Under the pieces are notes generated by a model. That model was not told where the DNA came from. It did not search any database and was given only the letters and a program-made list of their open reading frames with translations. From the NCBI GenBank assembly GCA_017522225.1, contig JAFWZR010000033.1:1-64000 (forward strand): 64,000 nucleotides of DNA, in the 5' to 3' direction. Within the stretch, counting starts at the first letter, position 1; every line of letters begins with the position of its first letter. Source of the stretch: Clostridia bacterium (lineage in GTDB: Bacteria; Bacillota; Clostridia; Oscillospirales; Acutalibacteraceae). The position numbers and the translations under genes were made by a program. Shown here one piece after another: positions 43,282-51,773 of this stretch.

Positions 43282-43313
43282 TTTCCTTTATTGACATTTA
43301 AAGGAAAATTTGT
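43282..43313 (+). terminator. Terminator of the desulfurase-to-dockerin operon
   Basis: TTTCCTTTA (43282-43290) pairs with TAAAGGAAA (43299-43307), followed by ATTTGTTTTAA. The loop contains TTGACA, the -35 box of the next gene. Confidence 0.65.
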
Positions 43314-43319
43314 TTTAAT
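43291..43319 (+). promoter_or_regulatory. SigA-type promoter of the PHP gene
   Basis: A perfect TTGACA and TTTAAT are separated by 17 bp. It overlaps the upstream terminator hairpin. ATG 43350 follows GGAGG. Confidence 0.7.
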
Positions 43320-43349
43320 ATTTATGAAAAATTTCATGGAGGTTTTATT

Positions 43350-44711
43350 ATGAAGTCATTAAAAAAGATTTTGTGCGTTGCTTTAAGTGCTTTGATGCTT
43401 ATGCAATTCGCAATCATCGGTGCTTCTGCTGCTCAGGCAGATTACACAATCGTTAACCCGTACAGCGAGGTTATCTGGAACGGTGCCGACGCATGGGGCG
43501 CTTACAAGGGCACCGTTCATTCACACACAACATACAGCGATGCTGAGGATACTCTCCCTGTAATGGTTAAGGAATACTACAACCAGGATTATGATTTCCT
43601 TGCAATTTCTGACCACGGTATCACAGGTGTTGATTGGGACAAGGCACCCGACACACAGCTTCTTTATACATATCAGTGGCTTATCGGCAACCCCTATGAG
43701 CACCTCACAACTGAAGAATACACTGCTATCAAGGACGGTTCATATCCCCTTTATGACGGCACTGTAAGAGGCAAAGGTCTCCTTCCGATCCTTGGCGCAA
43801 ACGAGTTCAACCACTTCTCACTCACAAAGAACCACGTTAACGGTTTCTTCCTTCCCGGCACAACAGGCAGCGGCTATGCAGGTGCTGAGAACGAGAGAGG
43901 CTTTGAGCAGGTTATCAAGTTCATCGAGGAAAACGGCGGTATTTCTCATATCAACCATCCCGGTGACTGGCTTAACACAAACGCTAACCCCGATGCAGTA
44001 AACGATCCGAACAACATCAAGTTCTTCGGTGACCTTATGCTCAAGTATGATTCCTGCCTTGGTATGGAAGTATTCAACGAGAGAAACGGTACAACAGGCT
44101 ATGACAGAATTCTCTGGGACAACCTTCTTATGTACTGTCTCCCCTACGGCAAGAACGTTATCGGCTACAGTAACACTGACGCTCACTGGTGCGACACTGT
44201 TGACTCATCATTCAGCGTATTTATGATGGAAGATAACACCGTTGACAACGTTAAGAAGACTATGCAGAACGGTGCATTCTTTATGATTACAAGAAAGCTT
44301 CGTCCGAACAAGTGGATCGGACCTTCTGAAGAGCTTGATGTAATGAATATGGGTCTCCCCTATCCGATGTTCACAAACGTTGCTGTTAACGGTCACAAAA
44401 TCTCTGTTAACGCTAAGGATTGCGACACAATCAAGTGGATTGCAAACGGTAAGATTATTGCTGAAACAATAGGCACAGCTTCAACTATTGACCTTGACAA
44501 AATAAAAGGTTCAGAGGATTTCCAGTATGTAAGAGCTGAGCTTTACGGTGAAGGCGGTATGTGCCTTACACAGGCATTCGCTATCGATGACGGCAGCGAG
44601 TTGCTCGAGTTTGAAGATAAAGAAATGACATTCGGCGAGAAGTTTATCAACTGGTTCAAGGGCACAAAGCTCTGGGCAATCATCGGCGAAATCATTATGG
44701 CTATCGAATAA
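43350..44711 (+). CDS. Exported PHP-domain phosphoesterase with C-terminal amphipathic tail
   Basis: The 453-residue protein has a signal peptide (ILCVALSALMLMQFAIIGAS) and a PHP metallophosphoesterase domain: KGTVHSHTTYSDAEDTLPVM, FLAISDHGITGVDWD, GANEFNHFS, SHINHPGDW and SNTDAHWCD supply the metal-binding His, Asp and Glu residues. A beta domain follows, and it ends in FGEKFINWFKGTKLWAIIGE, a hydrophobic tail like those on three other exported proteins here. PHP proteins hydrolyse phosphate esters, but the substrate of the exported subgroup is unknown. It is monocistronic. Confidence 0.85.
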   Translation: MKSLKKILCVALSALMLMQFAIIGASAAQADYTIVNPYSEVIWNGADAWGAYKGTVHSHTTYSDAEDTLPVMVKEYYNQDYDFLAISDHGITGVDWDKAPDTQLLYTYQWLIGNPYEHLTTEEYTAIKDGSYPLYDGTVRGKGLLPILGANEFNHFSLTKNHVNGFFLPGTTGSGYAGAENERGFEQVIKFIEENGGISHINHPGDWLNTNANPDAVNDPNNIKFFGDLMLKYDSCLGMEVFNERNGTTGYDRILWDNLLMYCLPYGKNVIGYSNTDAHWCDTVDSSFSVFMMEDNTVDNVKKTMQNGAFFMITRKLRPNKWIGPSEELDVMNMGLPYPMFTNVAVNGHKISVNAKDCDTIKWIANGKIIAETIGTASTIDLDKIKGSEDFQYVRAELYGEGGMCLTQAFAIDDGSELLEFEDKEMTFGEKFINWFKGTKLWAIIGEIIMAIE

Positions 44712-44725
44712 GAATCTAAAATTTA

Positions 44726-44762
44726 AAGAGGTAATACGGAAATCCGTATTACCTCTTTTTTT
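44726..44762 (+). terminator. Two-way terminator between the PHP and mgtE genes
   Basis: AAAGAGGTAATACGGA pairs with TCCGTATTACCTCTTT and is followed by TTTTT, between converging genes. Confidence 0.9.
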
Positions 44763-46143
44763 ATCCTGTTATAATTCCTTGGTTAATAAAGACTGTTGCA
44801 ATCGCAAAGTAAATAACAAGCGTGAGTGCGTCAACGATTGTTGTAATCATCGGACCTGCCATAAGTGCAGGGTCAAGGCGCATAAGCTTTGCAAGAATCG
44901 GAAGTGAGCATCCGATCGCCTTTGCAACAATAACCGCACACGCCATTGCGAGCGAAACAACGATAAATGTACTGCTTTCAATTTCGCTGCCCGTTACAAG
45001 CTTTGTGAGCCACATTCTGCCGTAGTTTGCAACTGCGAGAACAATACCGCAGAGAAGCGCAACGCGGATTTCCTTCCACAATACGCGGAAATAATCGCGG
45101 ATCTGAATGTCGCCGAGTGCAAGACCGCGGATAATAAGCGTTGATGTCTGATTGCCGCAGTTACCGCCCGTACCCATAATCATCGGGATTGCAGCGGTAA
45201 GTCCGACCACGAGTGAAAGCTTACCCTCAAAGCCCTCGATAATCTGACTTGTGAACGTTGCAAGAAACATAAGAACGAGAAGCCAGATAATTCGGTTTTT
45301 AAACATTGAGAAAACACCTGTTTTAAGGTATTCATCCTCTGACGGCAAAAGTGATGCCATCTTTTCAAAGTCCTCTGTGGTCTCTTCTTCGATAACGTCC
45401 ACGATATCGTCGATGGTGATGATACCGACAAGACGGCTTTCTTTATCCACAACGGGAACGGAAAGTAAGTCGTATTTCTTTGCGATATTTGCAACCTCTT
45501 CCTGGTCATCCATCGTGTTAACAAAAATAAGCTGCTCGTCATCGTACATTACGTCCTGCACGAGAGTATCCTCAGGTGCAACGATCAGTCGGCGCAGCGG
45601 AACTGTTCCGACAAGCTTGCGTTTTCCGTCCGTACAATAGCAGGTATAGATTGTTTCCTTATCAAGTGCCGTTGCGCGGATTTGGGCAATCGCCTGCTTA
45701 ACCGTATAGGTTTCAGGGAAGGACACCATCTCGATTGTCATAATGCTGCCCGCAGAGTTTTCGGGATACTGCAGAAATCTGTTGATAAGATTTCTCGTTT
45801 CGCTGTCCGCCTGTGCAAGAACACGGGTTACAACATTTGCGGGAACCTCCTCAAGGAAGTCAACCGCGTCGTCGATGAACATATCCTCAACAAGAGAAGC
45901 AAGCTCCTTGTTTGTGATTGCCGAAACGATGTTGCTCTGAATTTCGCTGTCAAGATAAGAAAAAACATCAGCCGAAGACTGCTTGGGTAACAAACGGAAC
46001 AGACGCACCTGTTGCTCCTCGGACTCAAACTCCTCCATAGTGGAAGCAATGTCAACGACGTTCATTTCGCTGAGCATTTCTTTGATAGCCGAGAACTTGT
46101 TGTTAGCCAGCATCCTGCTGATGATTTCAACCATTGTTTCCAT
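44761..46143 (-). CDS. mgtE: Magnesium transporter MgtE
   Basis: The 460-residue protein is a full-length MgtE. It has an N-terminal acidic superhelical domain (about 1-130), two CBS domains (about 135-255; VPVVDKESRLVGIITIDDIV), a plug helix and five membrane segments. Conserved pore residues are in IPMIMGTGGNCGNQTSTLII. MgtE is a magnesium channel gated by magnesium binding to the cytoplasmic domains. It has a strong promoter and a 197-nt structured leader that can sequester its AAAAGGGG ribosome binding site. Confidence 0.95.
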   Translation of the reverse strand: METMVEIISRMLANNKFSAIKEMLSEMNVVDIASTMEEFESEEQQVRLFRLLPKQSSADVFSYLDSEIQSNIVSAITNKELASLVEDMFIDDAVDFLEEVPANVVTRVLAQADSETRNLINRFLQYPENSAGSIMTIEMVSFPETYTVKQAIAQIRATALDKETIYTCYCTDGKRKLVGTVPLRRLIVAPEDTLVQDVMYDDEQLIFVNTMDDQEEVANIAKKYDLLSVPVVDKESRLVGIITIDDIVDVIEEETTEDFEKMASLLPSEDEYLKTGVFSMFKNRIIWLLVLMFLATFTSQIIEGFEGKLSLVVGLTAAIPMIMGTGGNCGNQTSTLIIRGLALGDIQIRDYFRVLWKEIRVALLCGIVLAVANYGRMWLTKLVTGSEIESSTFIVVSLAMACAVIVAKAIGCSLPILAKLMRLDPALMAGPMITTIVDALTLVIYFAIATVFINQGIITG

Positions 46144-46340
46144 TTAAACACACCCCTTTTCAGCGGCAAACCACTGACCATAGGTGTGTAAGGCTTTATT
46201 TCGTAAAGAAAGACGCACCTACGGCGATGAATTCGCCACTTATTCTGTTATCAGTTAAATAAGTAAAGAATCGTTGCCCGTAACTACTGTCGCTACTCAC
46301 GAAAAATTCACCTCTTAAGATAGTTTTTGCACATTTGTGC
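46144..46340 (-). promoter_or_regulatory. Structured mgtE leader, candidate riboswitch
   Basis: The leader of about 197 nt has several helices (ACTTATT/AATAAGT, GGCGA/TCGCC). Two of them exclude each other: CACCTATGG pairs perfectly (one G-U) with upstream CCGTAGGTG, while the overlapping ACACACC pairs with downstream GGTGTGT next to the Shine-Dalgarno. The second state contains an inner CAGTGG/CCGCTG stem and buries the RBS. This is the design of a translational switch. I cannot find the conserved M-box (magnesium riboswitch) sequences, so the class is unassigned. Confidence 0.6.
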
Positions 46341-46346
46341 CATATT

Positions 46347-46375
46347 ATTTTAAACCCATAAAAAAGACTTGTCAA
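46347..46375 (-). promoter_or_regulatory. SigA-type promoter of mgtE
   Basis: On the minus strand a perfect TTGACA and TAAAAT are separated by 17 bp. Confidence 0.8.
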
Positions 46376-46402
46376 CCCTCAAAACTTAAAAAATTTGCAA
46401 AG

Positions 46403-46434
46403 AAAAAACGCACTCATCTGAGTGCGTTTTTTTA
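46403..46434 (-). terminator. Terminator of the 46443-47417 gene
   Basis: AAAAAACGCACTCA pairs with TGAGTGCGTTTTTT. It is symmetrical and ends the minus-strand surface protein gene just before the mgtE promoter. Confidence 0.9.
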
Positions 46435-46442
46435 ATTTGTTT

Positions 46443-47417
46443 TTAGAAAGACATTGTATTATGACAATTCCAATTACCCTTGATCTCACCCACAGTAACA
46501 TCAATACCGCCAAACAAGTTAACGACCGCCTGTGCATTTGATACTGTAAGAGGCATTTCAACAACAGTATCATATACTCTGCCCTGAGAGTCGATCTTTG
46601 CCGTAATTTTTGTTCCGGGATAATTAAAGGTACAGCTATTGATAGTAACCGCAGCACCGAAATCAATTACATTTATGTCAAGCGGCCATGCACATGATGC
46701 ATTGTACTTTGCAACACCTGTATGTGAGCAGGACTCCTGATTGAGCACGATTACAATCTGATACCCGTTTCCGCTCTTAGTAGCAGATATGCTCTTTACT
46801 GCTCCATCATAAAGGTTTGCGGGAAGCACAAACTTAGTTATGGGTGTGCCATCTCCTGCTTTGCCGCCTGCGAAAGACTTCGACTGGAGCTTGTTGTTGT
46901 TTTTAGTATTATTCGCAATAATACTGTTAGCGAAAGAGTCAACATCAATGCCGCCTCTGCCAACCTCAATACCCTTTACCCCGACTGTAACAACCTCAGT
47001 TTTTGTAGCGTTCACCTTTGGCTGTGCATAAGACTTCTTAAGGCAGTTGTTATAGTAAGCAATAAGCTGTGACTTTGAGTAATTGGTCGGATTTTCAGCA
47101 TTCTGTACAGGTGTCTGCACCTGAGTGCCGCCCTGCTGATTCTGTGTGGGCTGATTTGTGTCACCGCCGTTAGGTGTAACAGGAGTCTGTCCCTGAGCGC
47201 CGCCCTGCGGAGTGTTTACCGTGCCGTTCGGATTTACATTGCCCTGATTATTTCCGCCCTGAACTCCGCCGTTCTGCACTGCAGAGTTGTTATCCTTGAT
47301 AATCGGCATAACATTGCTTGTTACCTTGTTGATTGAAAAATTGATTGTACAGCAAACAATCATTACTACAAGAAGAGATGCGATAATGATTGTAAAGCTT
47401 TTCCAGGATTTATTCAT
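46443..47417 (-). CDS. Membrane-anchored surface protein with Asn/Gln/Gly-rich linker
   Basis: The 324-residue protein has an N-terminal membrane segment (FTIIIASLLVVMIVCCTINF). A disordered linker of about 70 residues follows with repeated GGxQxQTPV/NGGxNQ units. The outer domain starts at about residue 110 (NYSKSQLIAYYNNCLKKSYA). The domain layout and some stretches (ITAKIDSQGRVYDTVVEM and others) resemble those of the lipoprotein encoded next to it at 47495-48274. That suggests two versions of one surface module with different anchors. Function unknown. Confidence 0.75.
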   Translation of the reverse strand: MNKSWKSFTIIIASLLVVMIVCCTINFSINKVTSNVMPIIKDNNSAVQNGGVQGGNNQGNVNPNGTVNTPQGGAQGQTPVTPNGGDTNQPTQNQQGGTQVQTPVQNAENPTNYSKSQLIAYYNNCLKKSYAQPKVNATKTEVVTVGVKGIEVGRGGIDVDSFANSIIANNTKNNNKLQSKSFAGGKAGDGTPITKFVLPANLYDGAVKSISATKSGNGYQIVIVLNQESCSHTGVAKYNASCAWPLDINVIDFGAAVTINSCTFNYPGTKITAKIDSQGRVYDTVVEMPLTVSNAQAVVNLFGGIDVTVGEIKGNWNCHNTMSF

Positions 47418-47494
47418 AGCCGTTCTCCTTAAATTTATACTTCTGTTATTTTAACATATAACACAAACAAATTCCATAGGTTTTAAAAATATTT

Positions 47495-48274
47495 TTATAC
47501 TCCGATTGAGGAATATATTACCGTTGTATGCGATGCTCCCGTAACGCCCGAGCCTTCAATCTTAACAAGTGTAACTCCCGTCAGGTTGAAGCGCTGTGTG
47601 AACGAAACCTCCAGAGACTGCAGACTCGAATCCTTAGCGTTGATTGTTGCTTTGATTTTAATATCCGATGCAGTTACGCTGACAGATGCCGCTGAGGAAT
47701 TAAATTCCGTCAGAGCCTTGTTCACATTCTCCACTGAGAGGTAATCGTTGCTTAATTTATGAAGCTGTCCTGATTTATCCGACGGATTGTTTTCACTCGG
47801 AAATTCTGCCGTCAGGATTATCGTTCCGTCGTCCTGCTGTGCCGTTATTGATGAAACCTCGTTGACGGTATATCCGCTCTGAGGGAAGTTTGCGGCAAAC
47901 GAATCGCGGGATGTGTTGTACTCGTATTCAATCGAAACATCCTTCTGACCGAATATCGAACGAAAAGCCTGTGCCGCGTTTGATGCAGTTGAAAGTGTAC
48001 CGACATTCAGTCCGTCAACCTTGCACACAGCACGCTTTGTATAGCGGTAGCAATAAAGCTCAACATACTCTATCGCAGAATTGAGCATCTTTACAAGCTC
48101 ACCCTTGTCCGTCGGAATATCGACAATTTCAACGGGGATCTGCGTTGTGCTTTTGCTTGTTATCGGTTCTTCACCGTCAGGGTTTTCGGGTGTGGTTTTT
48201 CCGCACGATACGAGTGAAAAAACAGTTGCCGCAACCATTAAAAGCGATATGAAATTGAGAACACTTTTTTTCAT
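47495..48274 (-). CDS. Putative lipoprotein related to its neighbour
   Basis: The 259-residue product has a lipoprotein signal peptide with lipobox LVSC and a short Pro/Glu linker. The domain begins DKGELVKMLNSAIEYVELYC, continues YTVNEVSSITAQQDDGTIIL and ends KATINAKDSSLQSLEVSFTQ and onward. These segments align in order with the 46443-47417 protein, so the two are probable paralogues. The start follows GGTGAT. A promoter may lie at 48291-48319, overlapping the end of the GerA-type gene. Confidence 0.75.
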   Translation of the reverse strand: MKKSVLNFISLLMVAATVFSLVSCGKTTPENPDGEEPITSKSTTQIPVEIVDIPTDKGELVKMLNSAIEYVELYCYRYTKRAVCKVDGLNVGTLSTASNAAQAFRSIFGQKDVSIEYEYNTSRDSFAANFPQSGYTVNEVSSITAQQDDGTIILTAEFPSENNPSDKSGQLHKLSNDYLSVENVNKALTEFNSSAASVSVTASDIKIKATINAKDSSLQSLEVSFTQRFNLTGVTLVKIEGSGVTGASHTTVIYSSIGV

Positions 48275-48290
48275 ACTATCACCGATAATA

Positions 48291-48319
48291 AGATTAACTT
48301 ATAACGGAAAATTTGTCAA
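48291..48319 (-). promoter_or_regulatory. Probable promoter of the lipoprotein gene
   Basis: On the minus strand TTGACA and TAATCT are separated by 17 bp. The -35 box overlaps the stop codon of the upstream spore gene. Confidence 0.5.
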
Positions 48320-49740
48320 GTGTTGTCCTTGCTTATAGGGTGGCGGATAAGCAGACGCGATAGCGTTTTTGCATTGAACGGAATGAGCGGATACATATAG
48401 CCTCTGCCTGTTATGGTTTTGGTAAAAAACATCTGTAAAAAGACAATTGCTATACCCACAACAAATCCCCACAGGTTGAACATTGCCGTAAGAATCAGGA
48501 TGAAAATACGCGACAGCTTAAATGCATAGCCAAGCTCAAAGCTCGGTTGGGCAAAGTTTGCAATCGCTACAAAGGCCATAAACAGTACAACCTCTGAAGA
48601 GAACAGCTTTGCCGTTACGGCAAGGTCTCCGAGCACCAATGCACCGATTACGCTGAAGGAATTGCTGAGTGCATTTGGTGTATTAAGCGAGGCAAGCTTG
48701 AGCGTGTCTATCACTACCTCGATTATCAGAAGCTGTACTATAATCGGTATAGTGTAATACTCCTTGACCGTGATAAAGCTGAGCCAGTCGGGAATCCATT
48801 GAGGGTTACTTATAAGCAGAAACCACGTGGGAGAAAGGAGTAGGGCGAGTCCGAAAATAATTGATCGGATAAAACGCAGATATGTGCCGACAATAGGAGG
48901 GAAATAATAGTCGTTTGTGTCCTGCAGAAACTCAAAAAAGCTTGTCGGAACTATCATTGCTGCAGGAGAGTTGTCCACAAGCACGATAATACTTCCCTCG
49001 GCAATACAGGCGGCGGCAGAGTCGGGACGCTCGGTATAGCGCACCTTAGGGAAAGGATTGAAAATCTGTTTTTTGATAAAGCATTCTATCAGGCTTTCCT
49101 GACTCATATTAAGTGTGTTGACATCTATCTGACTGATTTTTTTACGGATTTTATTTACATTTTTCATATCCGCCTTGCTCTCAAGGTAGCACAGAGCGAT
49201 ATCCGTGCGTGAGCGTGTACCCACCTCGTGCACCTCCATTATAAGGTCACGGTCACGGATACGGCGGCGTATGAGTGCCGTGTTGATAAGAAGTGCTTCG
49301 ACAAAACCGTCATGGGCGCCTCGAAGCACCTTATCGTTATCAGGCTCCGTAACCGAGCGCCGCGGATAGTTTCGGGTTTTGATGAGAAAGCCTGTGCTGA
49401 ATCCATCAACAATCATAAATATTGCACCTGAATAAACAACCTTTGCAATTGTGTTCATATCAGCGCTGATGTCCATTTCTATATAAGAAACCACACTCTG
49501 AACAAATTCTTCAGGTGAAATGCTTTCAGAAAACTGTCGTGGCGTACTCATCATATAATTCAATACACGCTCGGCAATTTCGTTATTCACAAATCCGTCG
49601 ATATAATAAAGCTTTGCATCACGGTCGGTCACCTTAAATCGGGTGTTGACAACATCGAAATTTTTATCGACTCTGAAGTATTCGTCGAGCATTTTTTCGT
49701 TATCGTAAAAGTTATCCGAAAACAATACTTTTTCCTGCAT
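48316..49740 (-). CDS. GerA/SpoVAF-family spore membrane protein
   Basis: The 474-residue protein matches the GerA A-subunit/SpoVAF family. It has a soluble N-terminal half with GAHDGFVEALLINTALIRRR and KVRYTERPDSAAACIAEGS, followed by VDNSPAAMIVPTSFFEF, then about five membrane segments with SLNTPNALSNSFSVIGALVL. Family proteins act in germinant sensing or SpoVA-linked dipicolinate release. It lies close after the spore peptidoglycan gene. ATG 49740 is seven bases after GAGG; the ATG two codons upstream lies too close to it. The SpoVAF-like rather than GerAA role is tentative. Confidence 0.85.
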   Translation of the reverse strand: MQEKVLFSDNFYDNEKMLDEYFRVDKNFDVVNTRFKVTDRDAKLYYIDGFVNNEIAERVLNYMMSTPRQFSESISPEEFVQSVVSYIEMDISADMNTIAKVVYSGAIFMIVDGFSTGFLIKTRNYPRRSVTEPDNDKVLRGAHDGFVEALLINTALIRRRIRDRDLIMEVHEVGTRSRTDIALCYLESKADMKNVNKIRKKISQIDVNTLNMSQESLIECFIKKQIFNPFPKVRYTERPDSAAACIAEGSIIVLVDNSPAAMIVPTSFFEFLQDTNDYYFPPIVGTYLRFIRSIIFGLALLLSPTWFLLISNPQWIPDWLSFITVKEYYTIPIIVQLLIIEVVIDTLKLASLNTPNALSNSFSVIGALVLGDLAVTAKLFSSEVVLFMAFVAIANFAQPSFELGYAFKLSRIFILILTAMFNLWGFVVGIAIVFLQMFFTKTITGRGYMYPLIPFNAKTLSRLLIRHPISKDNT

Positions 49741-49799
49741 AAGCATACCTCATTTTAAAAATGATTACTAAAGTATTATTTTCGGATTTTTAAGAAATA

Positions 49800-51146
49800 T
49801 TACCTGTATTGCTCGTAAAGGTCAATAATCGCATTCCACGTTACCGGACCGACCTGACCTGTGGGTTCAAGGCCGTTAAGACGCTGTACCGCCTCAACCG
49901 CAGCCTTTGTCCGCGGACCGTAGTCACCATCAACCGTAACAGACGGAACTGACCTGTTATTTCTTGAAATAACCTGTAAAAATCCCTGCAGCTGACGCAC
50001 AACGTTTCCTTTTGCGCCCGTGGTGACGAAATATCCGGGATAAATAAGATTGGCATAATTCTTGTACCTCGGCGGTAATGTGTTTACAATGCCGTCATAC
50101 GCATCCTGAAGTGCATTCCACGTGCCTCTGCCGACAACACCGTCCACCGTAAGACCGTAAAGCTTCTGAAATGTAAGAATAGCATCATATGTTTCCTGAC
50201 CGAAGATTCCGTCAACCTTGATTACAGGCAGATTCGGATTAAAGTATCCGATAAAAGCGAGGTAGTACTGCAGTGTACGGACAGGTACGCCTCTGTCGCC
50301 TCTGCGGAGTACACGCGAAAACTGACGCTCAACATCGCTGAGTGACAAGCCCTCGGAATAAAGCTCCGACAATCCCTTTACTCCGTTGTAGATGTACTTG
50401 ATTTTGTACCAGGTTTCCTTGCCGACAATGCCGTCCTGTGCAAGGTTAAACACACTCTGAAAACGTCTTACCGCTGCAAGAGTATCTTCCTCAAATATTC
50501 CGTTCGGGTTATTGATACGCGGAATTGACGGATAATTCTGTCTAATACGGTTAAGCTGACGCTGAATGTCACTTACCTCTTCGCCCACACTTCCGAGACG
50601 AAGCGGTATACCAGGATAAGACGGTACATTGGCGGAAATAGGTGCGTTTCTGACAAGATTTATATTATCGCCGTAATAATTCTGCAGAATCTGATACGGT
50701 GTTCTGCCTCTTTCCGCAAGAGGCACAGTTCCCCATTGAGACAGACCGGGACAATCCGTTCCTGCACAGTACTGAGCAAAAAACGGTTGCACCTGACCCT
50801 GCTTTACAATGTAATCATTAAAAATTTCATCAACAATACGGCTGATGTTTTCAAAAATGTCTCTGTCCTTTACAAAAGCCTGATCATATTGCGTTGAGTT
50901 GGTGATATCAAAATTATAACCGCGCGAACGGTAGTATTCTGTATAAACACGGTTGAGTGCATAGCTTATCTGAGCATAAATATTGGCTCGGATTGCGTTT
51001 TCGGGCCATGTCGGATAAATCTCACTTGATGCGACATTTTTGATATAATCAGGGAAGGATACCCTGATATTTTCTGCCTGTGCATCGGGTCTGCCTAGGT
51101 GCACTGTTATAAATTCGGGAATTGTCGGTGTGTCTGCAACTGCCAT
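49800..51146 (-). CDS. SpoIID-like protein with three peptidoglycan-binding domains
   Basis: The 448-residue protein has an N-terminal part resembling SpoIID/LytB lytic transglycosylases (SEIYPTWPENAIRANIYAQI, then GLSQWGTVPLAERGRTPYQI and LQNYYGDN). Three PG_binding_1 domains follow, each of about 75 residues (GIFEEDTLAAVRRFQ, GIFGQETYDAILTFQ, GDYGPRTKAAVEAVQ). There is no signal peptide, which suits a protein made in the mother cell and placed in the spore coat or cortex. It is translationally coupled (TGATG) to the upstream 51146-51772 gene. Cortex remodelling or germination is the probable role. Confidence 0.82.
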   Translation of the reverse strand: MAVADTPTIPEFITVHLGRPDAQAENIRVSFPDYIKNVASSEIYPTWPENAIRANIYAQISYALNRVYTEYYRSRGYNFDITNSTQYDQAFVKDRDIFENISRIVDEIFNDYIVKQGQVQPFFAQYCAGTDCPGLSQWGTVPLAERGRTPYQILQNYYGDNINLVRNAPISANVPSYPGIPLRLGSVGEEVSDIQRQLNRIRQNYPSIPRINNPNGIFEEDTLAAVRRFQSVFNLAQDGIVGKETWYKIKYIYNGVKGLSELYSEGLSLSDVERQFSRVLRRGDRGVPVRTLQYYLAFIGYFNPNLPVIKVDGIFGQETYDAILTFQKLYGLTVDGVVGRGTWNALQDAYDGIVNTLPPRYKNYANLIYPGYFVTTGAKGNVVRQLQGFLQVISRNNRSVPSVTVDGDYGPRTKAAVEAVQRLNGLEPTGQVGPVTWNAIIDLYEQYR

Positions 51147-51772
51147 CAGCTCTCACCTCCGAAAAGTGCAATAGGCTCATTCGGAATCACTGTCTGTACA
51201 GGCTCTCCGCCGCTTCTGCTGAGCGGAACTAACTCCACAGGCTGAATGGATTTGACTGAATCAAATACGGGTATTCCCTCAAAAAGCGCAGGTGAATAAT
51301 CCGCTTGGTTGACGCGCAGGCCATAAACAGCGAACGGCTCAACCGTATTGTTCTCGTCGAAGGACAGTGCTCCGTCAGGTGCGGGCAGGCTGATGTCATC
51401 CACCACACCATCCATATCCGTTATACCGCTGAACACCTCACGCTCACCGTCTGCAAGATCCACAAAAACACGAACAGCTGCGTTGCTGACGGGAAAGGTT
51501 CTGTCTGCAGAAAAAACCTGAACTCTGAGAAGTCCGCGTGACTGATTGTTGTTTAAAAAATCATCGTAATTTCTGAAAGGCACACGCGCTGTTATTACCG
51601 CCTGAGGCTCCTGTGGCTGTGTCCCCTCTTCAATTACGGGTGAAGTCTGAGCCATAACGGACTCCGCCTCTCTGTACGGTGCTTCTTCAGGCACGGTATG
51701 TACAACACTTTGTGCTGACATTTCAATAAGCTCTCTACGATATTTTTCGATTATATCTTCAAAATTATGCAT
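51146..51772 (-). CDS. Protein with carboxypeptidase-regulatory-like beta domain, spore cluster
   Basis: The product of about 208 residues has an N-terminal helix (NFEDIIEKYRRELIEM), a disordered Pro/Glu region and a beta-sandwich domain at about 65-190. In that domain LLRVQVFSADRTFPVSNAAV and ITDMDGVVDDISLPAP follow the pattern of carboxypeptidase-regulatory-like domains. There is no signal peptide. Its stop overlaps the start of the SpoIID-like gene, so the two proteins are made together and probably interact in the spore envelope. The RBS lies in the 3' arm of a terminator-like hairpin at 51780-51809. Confidence 0.75.
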   Translation of the reverse strand: MHNFEDIIEKYRRELIEMSAQSVVHTVPEEAPYREAESVMAQTSPVIEEGTQPQEPQAVITARVPFRNYDDFLNNNQSRGLLRVQVFSADRTFPVSNAAVRVFVDLADGEREVFSGITDMDGVVDDISLPAPDGALSFDENNTVEPFAVYGLRVNQADYSPALFEGIPVFDSVKSIQPVELVPLSRSGGEPVQTVIPNEPIALFGGES

Positions 51773-51773
51773 C

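Noticed and set aside
46144..46340. M-box magnesium riboswitch upstream of mgtE
   Set aside because: Expected from context, but the conserved M-box segments are not visible on either strand. I report it as an unassigned leader instead.
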